A model generated the notes under the pieces. It saw nothing but the letters and a program-made list of their open reading frames with translations. It did not search any database and was not told where the DNA came from. Shown in pieces: positions 47,584 to 58,208 of a DNA stretch of 64,000 bases (position 1 is its first letter; every line of letters starts with the position of its first letter). The stretch comes from Sipunculus nudus (lineage: Eukaryota; Annelida; Sipuncula; Golfingiida; Sipunculidae). Location: the NCBI GenBank assembly GCA_026874595.1, contig CM049317.1:63816118-63880117 (forward strand), in the 5' to 3' direction. The translations under genes and the position numbers were made by a program.

Positions 47584-50240
47584 GTCCGTTAACCTGGCAC
47601 AAATCGTAACCGCTGGACTTAGAATCTTGTAACTTTACATTCAGAGAGGTCAATGAAAAATCTCCTTGGAAACCAGAAATTAGGTCTCTGTTACCCATAT
47701 TCTTTGAGCTATGGGGACCCAAAGTACCCCCCAGAAAAGTCAAAAATTTAATACAAAAACTTCAATATCTCATTAACTACTTGACTGATGGTCATGATAT
47801 TTGACATACATATTGATCATGAGATGTTCCATCAGTTCCTGAGGACTGGTGGCGCCACCTGTATTTTTCGATTTTTTACGTATTTTTTTCTCTATTTTTG
47901 ATACGTTTAAAAATGTGAACATCTGTTAACAAGGCACAAATCGTAACGACTGGACCTAGAATCTTCATTATTGACACACTGAGAGACCTATGAAAAGTCT
48001 CCATGGAAACCAGAAATTAGGTCTCTGTTACCCATATCCTTCCAGCTATGGGGCCCCAAAGTACCCCCCAGAAAAGTAAAAAATTTCATGCAAAAACTTC
48101 AATATCTCATTAAGTACTTGACTGATGGTCATGATTTTTGGCATACATATTGATCATGAGATGTTCCATCACTTCCTGCAGACTGGTGGCGCCAACTATA
48201 TCATTCAATTTTTTACTGATTTTTTTCTCTATTTTTGAGACCTTTCAAAATGTGAACATCTGTTAACAAGGCACAAATCGTAAAGACTGGACCTAGAATC
48301 TTAATTCTTGACACACTGAGAGGTCCATGAAAAATATCCTTGGAAACCAGAAATTAGGTCTCTGTTAACCATATCTTCCGAGCTATGGGGCCCCAAATTA
48401 CCCCTCAGAGTAGTAAAAAATTTCGTACAAAAACTTCAATATCTCAATAACTACATCACTGATTGTCATGATTTTTGGCATACATATTGATTATGAGATG
48501 TTCCATCAGTTCCTGCAGACTGGTGGCGCCACCTGTATTGTTCGATTTTTCACAATTTTTTTTCCTCTATTTTTGAGACCTTTAAGGATGCTGTCATCTG
48601 TTAACGTGGCACAAATCGTAACGACTGGATCTAGAATCTTCATTTTTGACACACTGAGAGACCTATGAAAAGTCTCCATGGAAACCAGAAATTAGGTCTC
48701 TGTTACCCATATTCTTTGAGCTATGGGGCCCCAAAGTACCCCCCAGAAAAGTAAAAAATTTCATACAAAAACTTCAATATCTCATTAACTTCTTGACTGA
48801 TGGTCATGATTTGTGGCATAACTATTGATCATGAGATGTGTCATCACTTCCTGCAGACTGGTGGCGCCACCTGTATGGTTGGATTTTTTTATGAATTTTT
48901 TTCTCTATTTTTGAGACCTTTCAAAATGTGAACATCTGTTAACAAGGCAAAAATCGTAAAGACTGGACCTAGAATCTTAATTCCTGACACACTGAAAGGT
49001 CCATGAAAAATCTCCTTGGAAACCAGAAATAGGGGTCTCTGTTACCCATATCCTTCGAGCTATCGGGCCCCAAAGTACCCCCCCCGAGTAGTCAAAAATT
49101 TCATACAAAAACTTCAATATCTCAATAACTACATCACTGATGGTCATGACTTTCGGCATACATATTGATCATGAGATGTTCCATCAGTTCCTGCAGACTG
49201 GTGGCGCCACCTATATTGTTTGATTTTTTTACGATTTCCTCCCTTATTTTTGAGACCTTTAAGGATGCTGTCATCTGTTAACGTAGCATAAATCGTAACG
49301 ACTGCACCTAGAATCTTCATTCTTGACACACTGAGAGACCTATGAAAAGTCTCCATGGAAACCAGAAATTAGGTCTCTGTTACCCATATCCATCCAGATA
49401 TGGGGCCCCAAAGTACCCCCCAGAGTAGTCAAAAAAATTCATACAAAAACTTCAATATCTCAATAACTACATCACTGATGGTCATGATTTTTGGCATACA
49501 TATTGATCAAGGGGTGTTTCATCAGTTCTTGCAGACTGGTGGCACAACCTGTATTTGTTCGGGTTTTTTTAATGATTTTTTCCTCTATTTTTGAGACCTT
49601 TAAGGATGCTGTCATCTGTTAGCGTGGCACAAATCGTAACGACTGGACCTAGAATCTTCATTCTCGATACACTGAGAGACCTATGAAAAGTCTCCATGGA
49701 AACCAGAAATTAGGTCTCTGTTATCCATATCCTTCGAGCTATGGGGCCCCAAAGTACCCCCCCAGAGTAGTCAAAAATTTCATACAAAATCTTCAATATC
49801 TCAATAACTACAACACTGATGGGCATGATTTTCGGCATACATATTGATCATGAGCTGTTCCATCAGTTTCTGCAGACTGGGTGCGCCACCTCTATTTTTT
49901 TCAAATTTTTACGAATTTTTTTTCTCTTTTTTTGAGACCTTTAAAGATGTGGTTATCTGTCAACAGGGTACAAATTGCAACAACTGGACCTAGAAACTTC
50001 ATTCTTGTCATGCAAGGAGGCCCATGAAGAGTGCCTGCGGAAGCTTGAAAATAGGTCTCTGTTACCCATATCCTTCAAGCTATAGGACTCTGAAGTATCC
50101 CTCAGAATAATGGACAATTTGATACAAAAGCTGAAGTATCTGAACAACTTATGTGGAGATCACCATGATTCTTTGCATGGATATTGACCATTAAGTGTTT
50201 TTATTAGTTTCTGCAGATTGGTGGAGCCACCTGTATTTTT
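47584..50240 (+). repeat. Tandem array, period about 338 bp, seven units plus a diverged eighth
   Basis: ATCTGTTAAC recurs at 47921, 48258, 48596, 48933, 49272 and 49613, spaced 337-341 bases, with a mutated copy near 49954. Each unit contains GGCACAAATCGTAA, GACTGGACCTAGAATCTT, AAACCAGAAATTAGGTCTCT, CTTCAATATCTCA, TTGATCATGAGATGTTCCAT and, in most, GGTGGCGCCACCT. Odd and even units resemble each other more than their neighbours (AACAAGGCAC against AACGTGGCAC starts), suggesting expansion by two-unit steps. Short open frames within it are repeat artefacts. Confidence 0.93.
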
Positions 50241-51138
50241 GTATCCTCCAAAAAGAAGTTTTGCAGATACTATTTTTTTGACCGGGTTCCTCCGCAGCTG
50301 CCACGTTTGTTTCCAGAGAGCTTTTCTGAGAAAAATGGACCGATTTTTCCGAAACTTACACCAATTATCTAGTCACATGTGAACTAGTGCCTAACCAATT
50401 TGTGTTGACCTCTGACCTTTCCCCTCTATCCAGCGTCCATTTGTGCGTCTGTTTCCACACATAAACCCTCATATCCTGGGAACCGATTGACCAATCAGTA
50501 AATAAAATTTATACAAATGTAGCCCTTGGATCGCTTTATAACATACACAAAAATGGTGGCGCCACCTGTAACCATGTTTGCACAGTGTCCATCTATTCAT
50601 CTGCCTTGGGTTAAAATCACTCATATCTCGGCAGTGGTTTGACATATCTGCCTAAAATTTTGCAGTTTTATACATCCTGGATAGCTTTCTTGATTTTATG
50701 ACAGGTGGCGCCACCTACTTTCTAGTTTACGCTGCAGACATCCGAGCTCATATCTCGGGAACTGTTTAAACGATTGGGCCAAAATTTTGCATGTGTATAG
50801 ATCTCACATAGGTCTTTATCATACACAAAACTGGAGGGGCCACCTGCAACCATTTTTGCACAGCTTCTGTCTGTCTGCCGTTGGCTAAAATCACTCATAT
50901 ACATGTAGTGGTTTGACTTTTCTGCCTAAAATTTTGCATATGTATACAACTTGGACAGCTTTCTGGATTTGTGGTAGGTGGCACAACCTACATACACATT
51001 TAGGCTGCAGACATCCATGCTAATATGCAACATACCTCACTCTATTTCCCCTTGCCACTCAATCCATGCCTCACTTCAACCGTTCCACTCTGATTTTGGC
51101 GGATACACGTGGTCACTTGTCGGCTACCCGTATTCTAG
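50241..51138 (+). mobile_element. Helitron-like element (family 2), copy i, nested in family 1
   Basis: The start is a stem-loop, GTATCCTCCAAAA against TTTTGCAGATAC. The end is GGCGGATACACG then CTACCCGTATTCTAG followed by T. The interior has alternating units with GGTGGCGCCACCT about every 130-150 bases. On both sides the family 1 repeat unit resumes (CACCTGTATTTTT before, TTTTTTCTCTATTTTTGAGA after), so it was inserted within a unit with no visible target duplication. Length is 898 bp. Confidence 0.8.
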
Positions 51139-51321
51139 TTTTTAAAGTATACACATTTTTTCTCTATTTTTGAGATATATAAATAAAGACTAAATCTTGG
51201 CCTGTTGGCTAATCTGTTTGATGCTTCAGTTGAATGGGTATATACTACCATTCTGATGATAAAATTTCCTTTAGCGAATCTCTTCCCTGTCAGCTGAGCG
51301 ACATGACCCATGGGTCACTTG

Positions 51322-52434
51322 TTTACATTCTGTGCTACATATAATGAGCCTGTGTTCCAAATAACTTCCACGTATAAGTATGACACAGTAGATGAGAGAA
51401 CAGAGGACTTAATAAACCTCTATGAATTGGCAGGGAGCTGGAGAATTTGTGGAGAGTTTTTTGTGAGATGAACATTGCAAAATATGAGCGGTATGGCATT
51501 AAAATGCTCTTTAAATTCTCTGGGTCTATGGCAATTTTGCGAGAAACTCTTAGAAATAATCTCTTTAACTGAAGAGGTGCTGTTTTAGCTTACTCTTACA
51601 GCTTCCCTTCTGCTTATTTCCCCCGACTTCGGACTTGGCCACTATAGTGCAAGTATATGTCCTCGTTTGTGGTTTAATTCTTAAATTAATTAAAATCATA
51701 CTTTGAATAGCATATCTCAGTAATAATAGTAAAATGAAAAAGGCAAAAACTTCTTATCTGAAGATACAAATACTAAGACAAACTGGTGATTGATTATGAA
51801 AACAAACCAACTTCCACCTTTTATCAGGGGTCACTAGGCTACTTTTCAGTGTCGATGCAACAAGTGCCAATAATAAAAAAATATATGGGTATTGGTATGC
51901 TCAAAATGACTGAATGGCATTCACTAATCCTTTTGGTGATTTGCAGGCTTGTAAATATAGTCACAAAAGTATAATAGAAAGTACAGCCTGCCAATTTTGA
52001 TATGAGGACAAATGCTAGACATCTATTGCCAGATTCTGATATAAAGGTATTACAATATACTACAATGAATATCATATCATCATCAGCATCATATAAAAAT
52101 TGATCCATTCCAAACTTAGGCTACATGAGCCTACTTGCTCTTTAAGCTTGGCATAAAGTAGGAATATCAAATGTCTTTGCATGAATAATTGTAAATCATA
52201 TCATAACATGTTATAAAATGATGAGTCACCTTAAATCTTACCATAAACCTTTGTTATACTTAAATTCCTTCTTGCATGGTGAGTGTAAATACGATGCTTA
52301 GATACTGTGACTGGCGGTAGGTATATTCTTAAGGGTTACATTTTCATGATCTGAATATACAGTAAAATACACAAAGTATATACATTAATTATTATATCAA
52401 ATATTCGATATACCCAAAATTTGGGTCCCTAATT
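51322..52434. other. No gene recognised
   Basis: AT-rich sequence between two repeat elements, with no exon or domain that I can support. Confidence 0.5.
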
Positions 52435-53597
52435 GTATCCGCCAAAACAGAGTTTTGCGGATACTATGTTTTCAGCTGCACGCCGTCGCAGCCGCCGCCG
52501 CGTAGGTGTCCGGAGAACTCCTCCATAACCGCTGGGCGGAATTTTACGAAACCCGGGATTATGTTCGGGTCACATGTGCCCCGATTTTGTTTTGACCTCT
52601 GACCTTTCCTCTGCACTCTGCGTCCGTTTGTGCGTCTGTTTCCACACATAAACCCACATATCTCGGGAACCGTTTGACCGATCAGGAAAATTTTTTGCAC
52701 AAATGTAGCCCTTGGAGAGCTTTATAACATACACAAAAATGGTGGCGCCACCTGCAACCATGTATGCACAGTGTCCATCTGTTCGTCTGCCTTGGGTTAA
52801 AATCACTCATATCTCTGCAGTGACTTGACTAATTCACCTGAAATTCACCATGCGTATACATCCTGGATAGCTTTTCTGATTTTATGACAGGTGGCGCCAC
52901 CTACATTCACGTTTATGCTGCAGACATCCAAGCTCATATCTCCGGAACCGTTTGACCGATTGGGCCAAAATTTTGCATGTGTTTAGATCTCACATAGCTC
53001 TTCATCATACACAAAACTGGTGGCGCCACCTGCAGCCATTTTTGCACAGCTCCTGTCTGTTCGTCTGCCATGGGATAAAATCACTCATCTCGGCAGTGGT
53101 TTGACATATCTGCCAAAAATTTTGCAGGTTTATACATCCCCGACAGCTCTCTTGATATTATGACAGGTGGCGCCATCTGCATTCTAGTTTATGCAGCAGA
53201 CATCCAAGCTCATATCTTGGGAACCGTTTGACTGATTAGGCCAAAGTTTTGCATGTGTATAGTTCTCACATAGCTCTTTATCATACGCAAAACTGGTGGC
53301 GTCACCTGCAACCATTTTTGCTCAGCATCCATCTGTTTGTCTGCCAAGGGCTAAAATCACTCATATACATGTAGTGGTTTGACTTATCTGCCTTAAATTT
53401 TGCATATGTATACAACTTGGACGGCTTTCTGGATTTTGTGGTAGGGGGGGCAACCTACATACACAATTTGGCTGCAGACATCCATGCTAATATGCAACAC
53501 TCTATTTCCCCTTGCCACTCAATCCATGCCTCACTTCACCCGTTCCACTCTGATTTAGGCGGATACACGTAGTCCATGTCGACTACCTGTATTCTAG
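52435..53597 (+). mobile_element. Helitron-like element (family 2), copy ii
   Basis: This is the best preserved copy. The start stem-loop GTATCCGCCAAAAC/GTTTTGCGGATAC is nearly perfect. The end has GGCGGATACACG, a GTAGTC...GACTAC hairpin and then ACCTGTATTCTAG followed by T. A hairpin a few bases before CTRR (here CTAG) next to a T is the canonical Helitron 3' end. The interior is made of alternating units containing CATACACAAAA-TGGTGGCG and ATGACAGGTGGCG, plus AAAATCACTCATATCTC. Length is 1163 bp; no protein is encoded. Confidence 0.82.
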
Positions 53598-54469
53598 TTG
53601 TTATTTGACAAGAGGTGACCCAAGAAAAAACAGAATGATGGAATTTATTGTACATTAATAGAAAATGTTAAAACTGTCAGTCCTTAATTTACAAGTAACA
53701 TTAAGATCTGTTATAATTTATAAAATCAATCTTTTGACTTTTGGAGCTAGAGACATAATTTACATACATGTGAGTGAGGCAACTGTATAATTAATGTCAG
53801 ACTGTTCATCTGTGTAGATTAGGCATCTTATTCATAATGGTTTGAAGTTTGCAATAAATTCCTTTTGTGAATATTGCTAAATGTAAAATTTAAGGGACAT
53901 AATCAGGAGCAATACTATGCCTGTTCTTTCGCACTATCAGTTCAGTTTTGCTTTATGCAAAAGTTTCCCCTGCAAAGCCATCCCATCACACAGCCTCAGT
54001 ACCTAATATATGGCTGTTTAACATCTTGTTATGGCTCTGCATGTTGGTAAACACAGTCCACATGTGTCTGTTTACCATAACAAGGCCACATGCCTTGAGG
54101 TGTGATTGTGAGCCACAAAATGCAACATTTCAGCCGGCACAAACGTGTATCACAATTTTGGGGTCAAGTCAGTCAGGGCATCTTCTGATTGACACTTGTT
54201 GTAGCCCGGGAGATGCACGCACGGTGTTTATGTTGTCACCTGTTATTGTGTCTGGTCCACTGTTTTTCACTCTCTTTTACAGGAGTAAGCAAATGGTTTC
54301 AGGGCAATTTCTTTGGTAGGTAAAAATTTATTTAAAATTTAAGAAGCTAATTTTCATGTTAATTCAACATGATTCATAAGTAGGTGGGCCCCTTTAAAAC
54401 CCACATGAACATAAAGCCAACCACAGTACCAGCATCTGATCCATATGATCTTTCTTTTCAATAAATGAT
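53598..54469. other. No gene recognised
   Basis: A 123-codon plus-strand frame (53948-54319) has hydrophobic and cysteine-rich parts but no motif or splice context to support it. The rest is AT-rich. Confidence 0.45.
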
Positions 54470-54477
54470 AACCTCTC

Positions 54478-55673
54478 CAGGTTTGGCATGTTTCTGCCAT
54501 TGCCATTTCTGCTGTTGTTTCTGCTCTGCAACTGCAGTGCAGCAGAAATACCTTTCTGTCCTTGATTCTGCCATAAGGGCAGAAATACCCTGAAAACTAT
54601 GATATAATGAATATATAATAGCAAACCAATTTAAATGTGATATAGCAAATACAGCAGTAATATAGCAGTAATGAGAATGACCAAGGTGTAAAGTTGTGAC
54701 AGGATATATTAATAATTACTGGGGGTCTAAGTACTCCCTGAAGAAGGCCTGAGAAACCTAAATTATAGGAAGGGGAGGGGCTTGACTGATCACTTAGTCA
54801 GTGATAAGCTAAACTTAAGCAAGGTTTCTGCGCTAAAAAAATAGAGGCTCTGTTAACTTCATCATAGTCAGAATTATGTCATGCATGAAAGAGTTATGAA
54901 ATTTCCACATCACTCATCAATAGTAACAATAAAAATATTGCCCACCCTATCCCCTAAGATGCCTACCCATATGAGAGTGCTACTGGAGGTAGGCTCTGTC
55001 ACTTCATTTCAAGTACCAGTGATACATGAATGACTATATTAACATGTTAGTGCACATCAGCAAACCTAAAGGGCTGTGATAATGACATTACCTGAGCCAA
55101 ACATACACATGGTCTTCTGCTCAGGAACCTACAGGACAGTACAAGCTCTAAGAGCTGGGACTGCATAATTTAAATCAGCTGGAAATTATTCATCATTTAC
55201 ATCTGAAAATTTCTCAGTCAAGATCAGTCCTGTGATTACACTACAAGAGTCCCTACAGTTGTTATAAATCTCGTAGTCATAAATTTGGGCAAATTTGGTT
55301 TCATGCTTAATGCGGTTTTAGCTGGCAGTTAAAACCAGTTTGTAACTTCCTGTTGCTTAAGCCTCCTCCCTCCCTGCCCAGAACTTGCTTACCTTGTTTG
55401 TTACAGAAAGTGAAGAGGCATATTGGGCATTATTATCATTGACTTTATTGAATACAATGACTATTATTTCTTAACATGTAAATAAATGCTTGTATTTATG
55501 GCAGCTTTTGATTTATTAAGATTACTATCTCTTGTTAAATTACAATATATTTTAATAATTTAGTCTACCATTTCTGCCCGGCAGAAAGACATTTCTGGCA
55601 GAATGCTTTTCTGCCTTATTTCTACCATTGGCAGGGCAGAAATACCTTTCTGCCTGGCAGAAAACCAATCCTT
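54478..55673. mobile_element. Non-autonomous hAT-like element rich in TTTCTGCC/GGCAGAAA
   Basis: The ends read CAGGTTTGGCATGTTTCTGCC-like at the left and, inward from the right, AAGGATTGGTTTTCTGCC. Clusters of TTTCTGCC and GGCAGAAA in both orientations follow (54489-54595 and 55568-55665). A perfect 8-bp direct repeat AACCTCTC flanks the element (54470-54477 and 55674-55681), as expected of hAT. No transposase is visible in 1.2 kb. The right target duplication lies only 38 bases before the ATG of gene D. Confidence 0.8.
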
Positions 55674-55719
55674 AACCTCTCATTTAAATATTTCATATTT
55701 TGTGTATGTTACAGGTAGC

Positions 55720-55789
55720 ATGACTGTATGGCCTGGATATCTGTTGCTTGGTGCCTTATTTTGCATTTTCTTCTCTCAGGTATCTAATG
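55720..55789 (+). CDS. Gene D, signal-peptide exon
   Basis: The ATG at 55720 opens 23 codons: a short polar start, then the core YLLLGALFCIFFSQVSN, a typical secretory signal, ending in a strong donor AATG|GTAAGT (GT at 55790-55791) in phase 1. An acceptor-like TATGTTACAG ends at 55714, so a 5' non-coding exon may precede it. Otherwise transcription starts nearby, possibly from sequence contributed by the hAT element. The phase fits the exon at 57808, giving a mature protein that begins close to ARKCYSF. A TAG-free frame upstream exists only because of the transposon and is not counted. Confidence 0.7.
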
Positions 55790-56212
55790 GTAAGTGGGGT
55801 CAAAGGTCATTGATAATACATATCAAGTAATTATCATGAAGTTTCAGGTAATCATCAGAGATTGCCATCACTTTGTGTATAAAGCACTCCAATAAAATGC
55901 CTCTGTTAAACCCCCTGTGACAACAGATATATCTTAATAAAAGCTAAGTATTTCTGACTGGGCACCAGATTTTTAGGAAAGAATAAGAATAACACTTAGA
56001 TTTCAATTATTTCTAAGTTCAGTTGATGACTTTACACTTGCAATAGCCAGTAACATGATTGCACAGTTTCTGTCCTGTGTGTAATGCTCCTGTCACATTT
56101 CAAAACCCACGCTGGAGAACATTGACCTTACTGTATAGTTGGGAATTGGTTGCATGTAAAATCATGTTCTATGATAAAGAAAAATTACTGAATTTTTAAA
56201 AAATTAATAATT

Positions 56213-57396
56213 GTATCCACCAAAATGAAGTTTTGTGGTTACTATGTTTTTGACCGGGTTCCACCACCACCGCAGCCGCCACGTTCGTTTCTGGAGAACT
56301 CCTCTGAGACTATTGGACGGATTTTTCCAAAACTTACACCAATTATTGGGTCACATGTGAACTGGTGCCTAACCAATTGGCCTTGACCTCTGACCTTTCC
56401 TCTCTGCCCAGCATCCGTTTGTGTGTCTGTTTCCACACATAAACCCACATATCTAGGGAACCGTTTGACTGATCAGGAAAAATTTTTTACACAAATGTAG
56501 CCCTTGGATAGCTTTATAACATACACAAAAAATGGTGGCGCCCCCTGCAACCATGTTTGCACAGTGTCCATCTGTTCATATGCCTTGGGTTAAAATCACT
56601 CATATCTCTACAGTGGTTTGACCAAATTACCTGAAATTGGGCATGTGTATACATCCTAGATAGCTTTTTTTATTTTATGACAGGTGGCGCCACCTACATT
56701 CACGTTCAAGCTGTATACATCCATGCTTATCTTCCGGACACGTTCGACAATTAAGGAAAAAAAATGTACACAAATGTAGCCCTTGGATAGCATTATAACA
56801 TACACAAAAATGGTGGCGCCACCTGCAACCATTTTTGCACAGTTTCCATCTGTTTGTCTGCCTAAAGTTAAAATCACTCATATCTCTGTAGTGGTTTGAC
56901 AAAATTACCTGTCATTCGGCATGCGTATACATCCTGGATAGCTTTCTTGATTTTATGACAGGTGGCGCCAGCTTCATTCATGTTCACGCTGTAGACATTA
57001 ATGCTTATATCTCCGGACTCCTTTGACCAATCAGGAAAAAAAATTTTCACAAATGTAGCCCTTAGATAGCTTTATAACATACACAAAAATGGTGGCGCCA
57101 CCTGCAGCCATTTTTGCACAGCGTCCATCTGTTTGTCTGCTGTGGGATAAAATCACTCATATCTCTGCAGTGGTTTGACTTTTCCACCTGAAATTTTGCA
57201 TGTGCATCTTGGATAGTTTCTCGTTCAAATAACAGGTGGCCCCACCTACAATCATGTCTACATGGCAGTCATCCATTCTAATATGTAACACATGTAATTT
57301 TATTTCCTCTTTCCACTCAATCCATGCCTCACTTCACCCGTCCTACTCTGATTTTGGCAGATACACGTAGTCACTTGCCGACTACCCGTATTATAG
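56213..57396 (+). mobile_element. Helitron-like element (family 2), copy iii
   Basis: The start is GTATCCACCAAAATGAAGTT and the end GGCAGATACACG, hairpin GTAGTC...GACTAC, then CCCGTATTATAG, where the terminal CTAG has mutated to ATAG. The interior units match copies i and ii, with GGTGGCGCCACCT at 56682, 56811 and 57090. It lies in the first intron of gene D, in the same orientation as the gene. Length is 1184 bp. Confidence 0.8.
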
Positions 57397-57711
57397 TTTA
57401 TTTATTGTTATTTTATATACCTTCTGTATTTACTATGTACTTGTGTTTTATAGAATTATATCTAAAGTATTAACTGATTAAATTCAGTCTGTGTAAGTGT
57501 TTATCAAGCTGAAGGTTTGATTGATTAAGGAATGGTTGTTGAAACTTCCTCGCAAGTTTCAGTTTAAGATTTTAACTCTGCTCATTGCTTTGTTTTCCAC
57601 CTTTCTATACTGGTATATCTGACAGAATTAGAACATGTTTTGTTTATAATATGACTTTGTAACATGTGAATATATACATGTAATCCTTTTTGATTGGTCA
57701 TGAAAAATGCA

Positions 57712-57778
57712 ACCTGTTTAATTGATTATGAAAGAAAATGACCTATCATTGATATAATCGTTAATTGTCACACCACTG
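57712..57778 (+). repeat. Fragment of the hAT-like repeat seen at the left window edge
   Basis: Shares TTGATTATGAAAGAAAA, CATTGATATAATCG and the terminal CACACCACTG with positions 60-134. It lies 30 bases before the acceptor of the exon at 57808 and so forms part of the intron's 3' end. Confidence 0.45.
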
Positions 57779-57807
57779 CTGACCTGTGTGTTTTTTCTCT
57801 TCTTCAG

Positions 57808-57879
57808 CCAGAAAATGTTACTCATTTGAAAAGGAGTGTCCTGATGGATCCTGTGTGGATAAAAGAAGTGGCTCTTGTG
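57808..57879 (+). CDS. Gene D, first four-cysteine module exon
   Basis: The acceptor TTTTCTCTTCTTCAG has a good pyrimidine tract and the donor TGTG|GTAAGT is strong. The exon is 72 bases, phase 1 at both ends. It encodes KCYSFEKECPDGSCVDK then SGSC, with spacing C-x6-C-x4-C-x7-C. This matches the first half of an LDL-receptor class A repeat (C-x6-C-x4-C-x6-C, hydrophobic residue after the third Cys, G before it). The calcium-binding second half (DC-x-DGSDE) is absent, because the exon ends at the fourth cysteine. The module is one per exon and repeats at 62211. A MITE begins 15 bases after the exon's end. Confidence 0.72.
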
Positions 57880-57894
57880 GTAAGTAACACAATG

Positions 57895-58167
57895 CAGGGC
57901 ATGACATTAACTTTTGAAAGTACTTGCCCAGTCGGGCAGGTAACATATAGCTTTTACTTGCCCAACATGAATTTTTACATGCCCTACAAAAAACATTGAT
58001 TGTATTTAAGAAAACAAACAGCCTCTTTCAGGCGTTTGGATAAAGGTTTATGTTGGACCCACTTGTTCTATCGGGCATGTAGGAGGTGACTTTTAGTTGC
58101 CCTCCCACCATTTTCTGGAACTTTCACTTGCCCCAGACAAGCAGTTAAATGTTAATGTCGAGCCCTG
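57895..58167. mobile_element. 273-bp MITE, CAGGGC-TGACATTAAC ends
   Basis: The left end CAGGGCATGACATTAAC returns inverted at the right (CAGGGCTCGACATTAAC read inward), and both continue with TTGCCC or GGGCAAG blocks. The flanks share CAATG on both sides (57890-57894 and 58168-58172). That is a 5-base direct repeat, shorter than the 8 bp of classic hAT, so the superfamily is not settled although the ends look hAT-like. There is no coding capacity. Confidence 0.75.
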
Positions 58168-58208
58168 CAATGATACAGGTATAGGACTGAAATGCATACC
58201 AAATTTTT

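Larger units (their letters stand above)
47503..51321 (+). mobile_element. Helitron-like element (family 1) with a large tandem array
   Basis: The start is an 8-bp hairpin, AGCTCAGC (47503-47510) against GCTGAGCT (47525-47532). (CTGTCCGT)n-type microsatellite follows (about 47550-47590), then a tandem array (47584-50240), and the end CAGCTGAGCG with the 14-bp palindrome TGACCCATGGGTCA (51304-51317) and CTTG. The start and end match those of the copy at 42915-45524, although the interiors differ. A family 2 element (50241-51138) is nested within the last repeat unit. There is no coding sequence of its own. A hairpin near the 3' end and a swappable tandem-repeat middle resemble tandem-repeat-bearing non-autonomous Helitron/Helentron elements of bivalves. 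Confidence 0.72.

Noticed and set aside
53948-54319. 123-codon plus-strand frame with hydrophobic segments and cysteines
   Set aside because: No family motif, no splice context and no start-site support; kept only as a note in the gap description.
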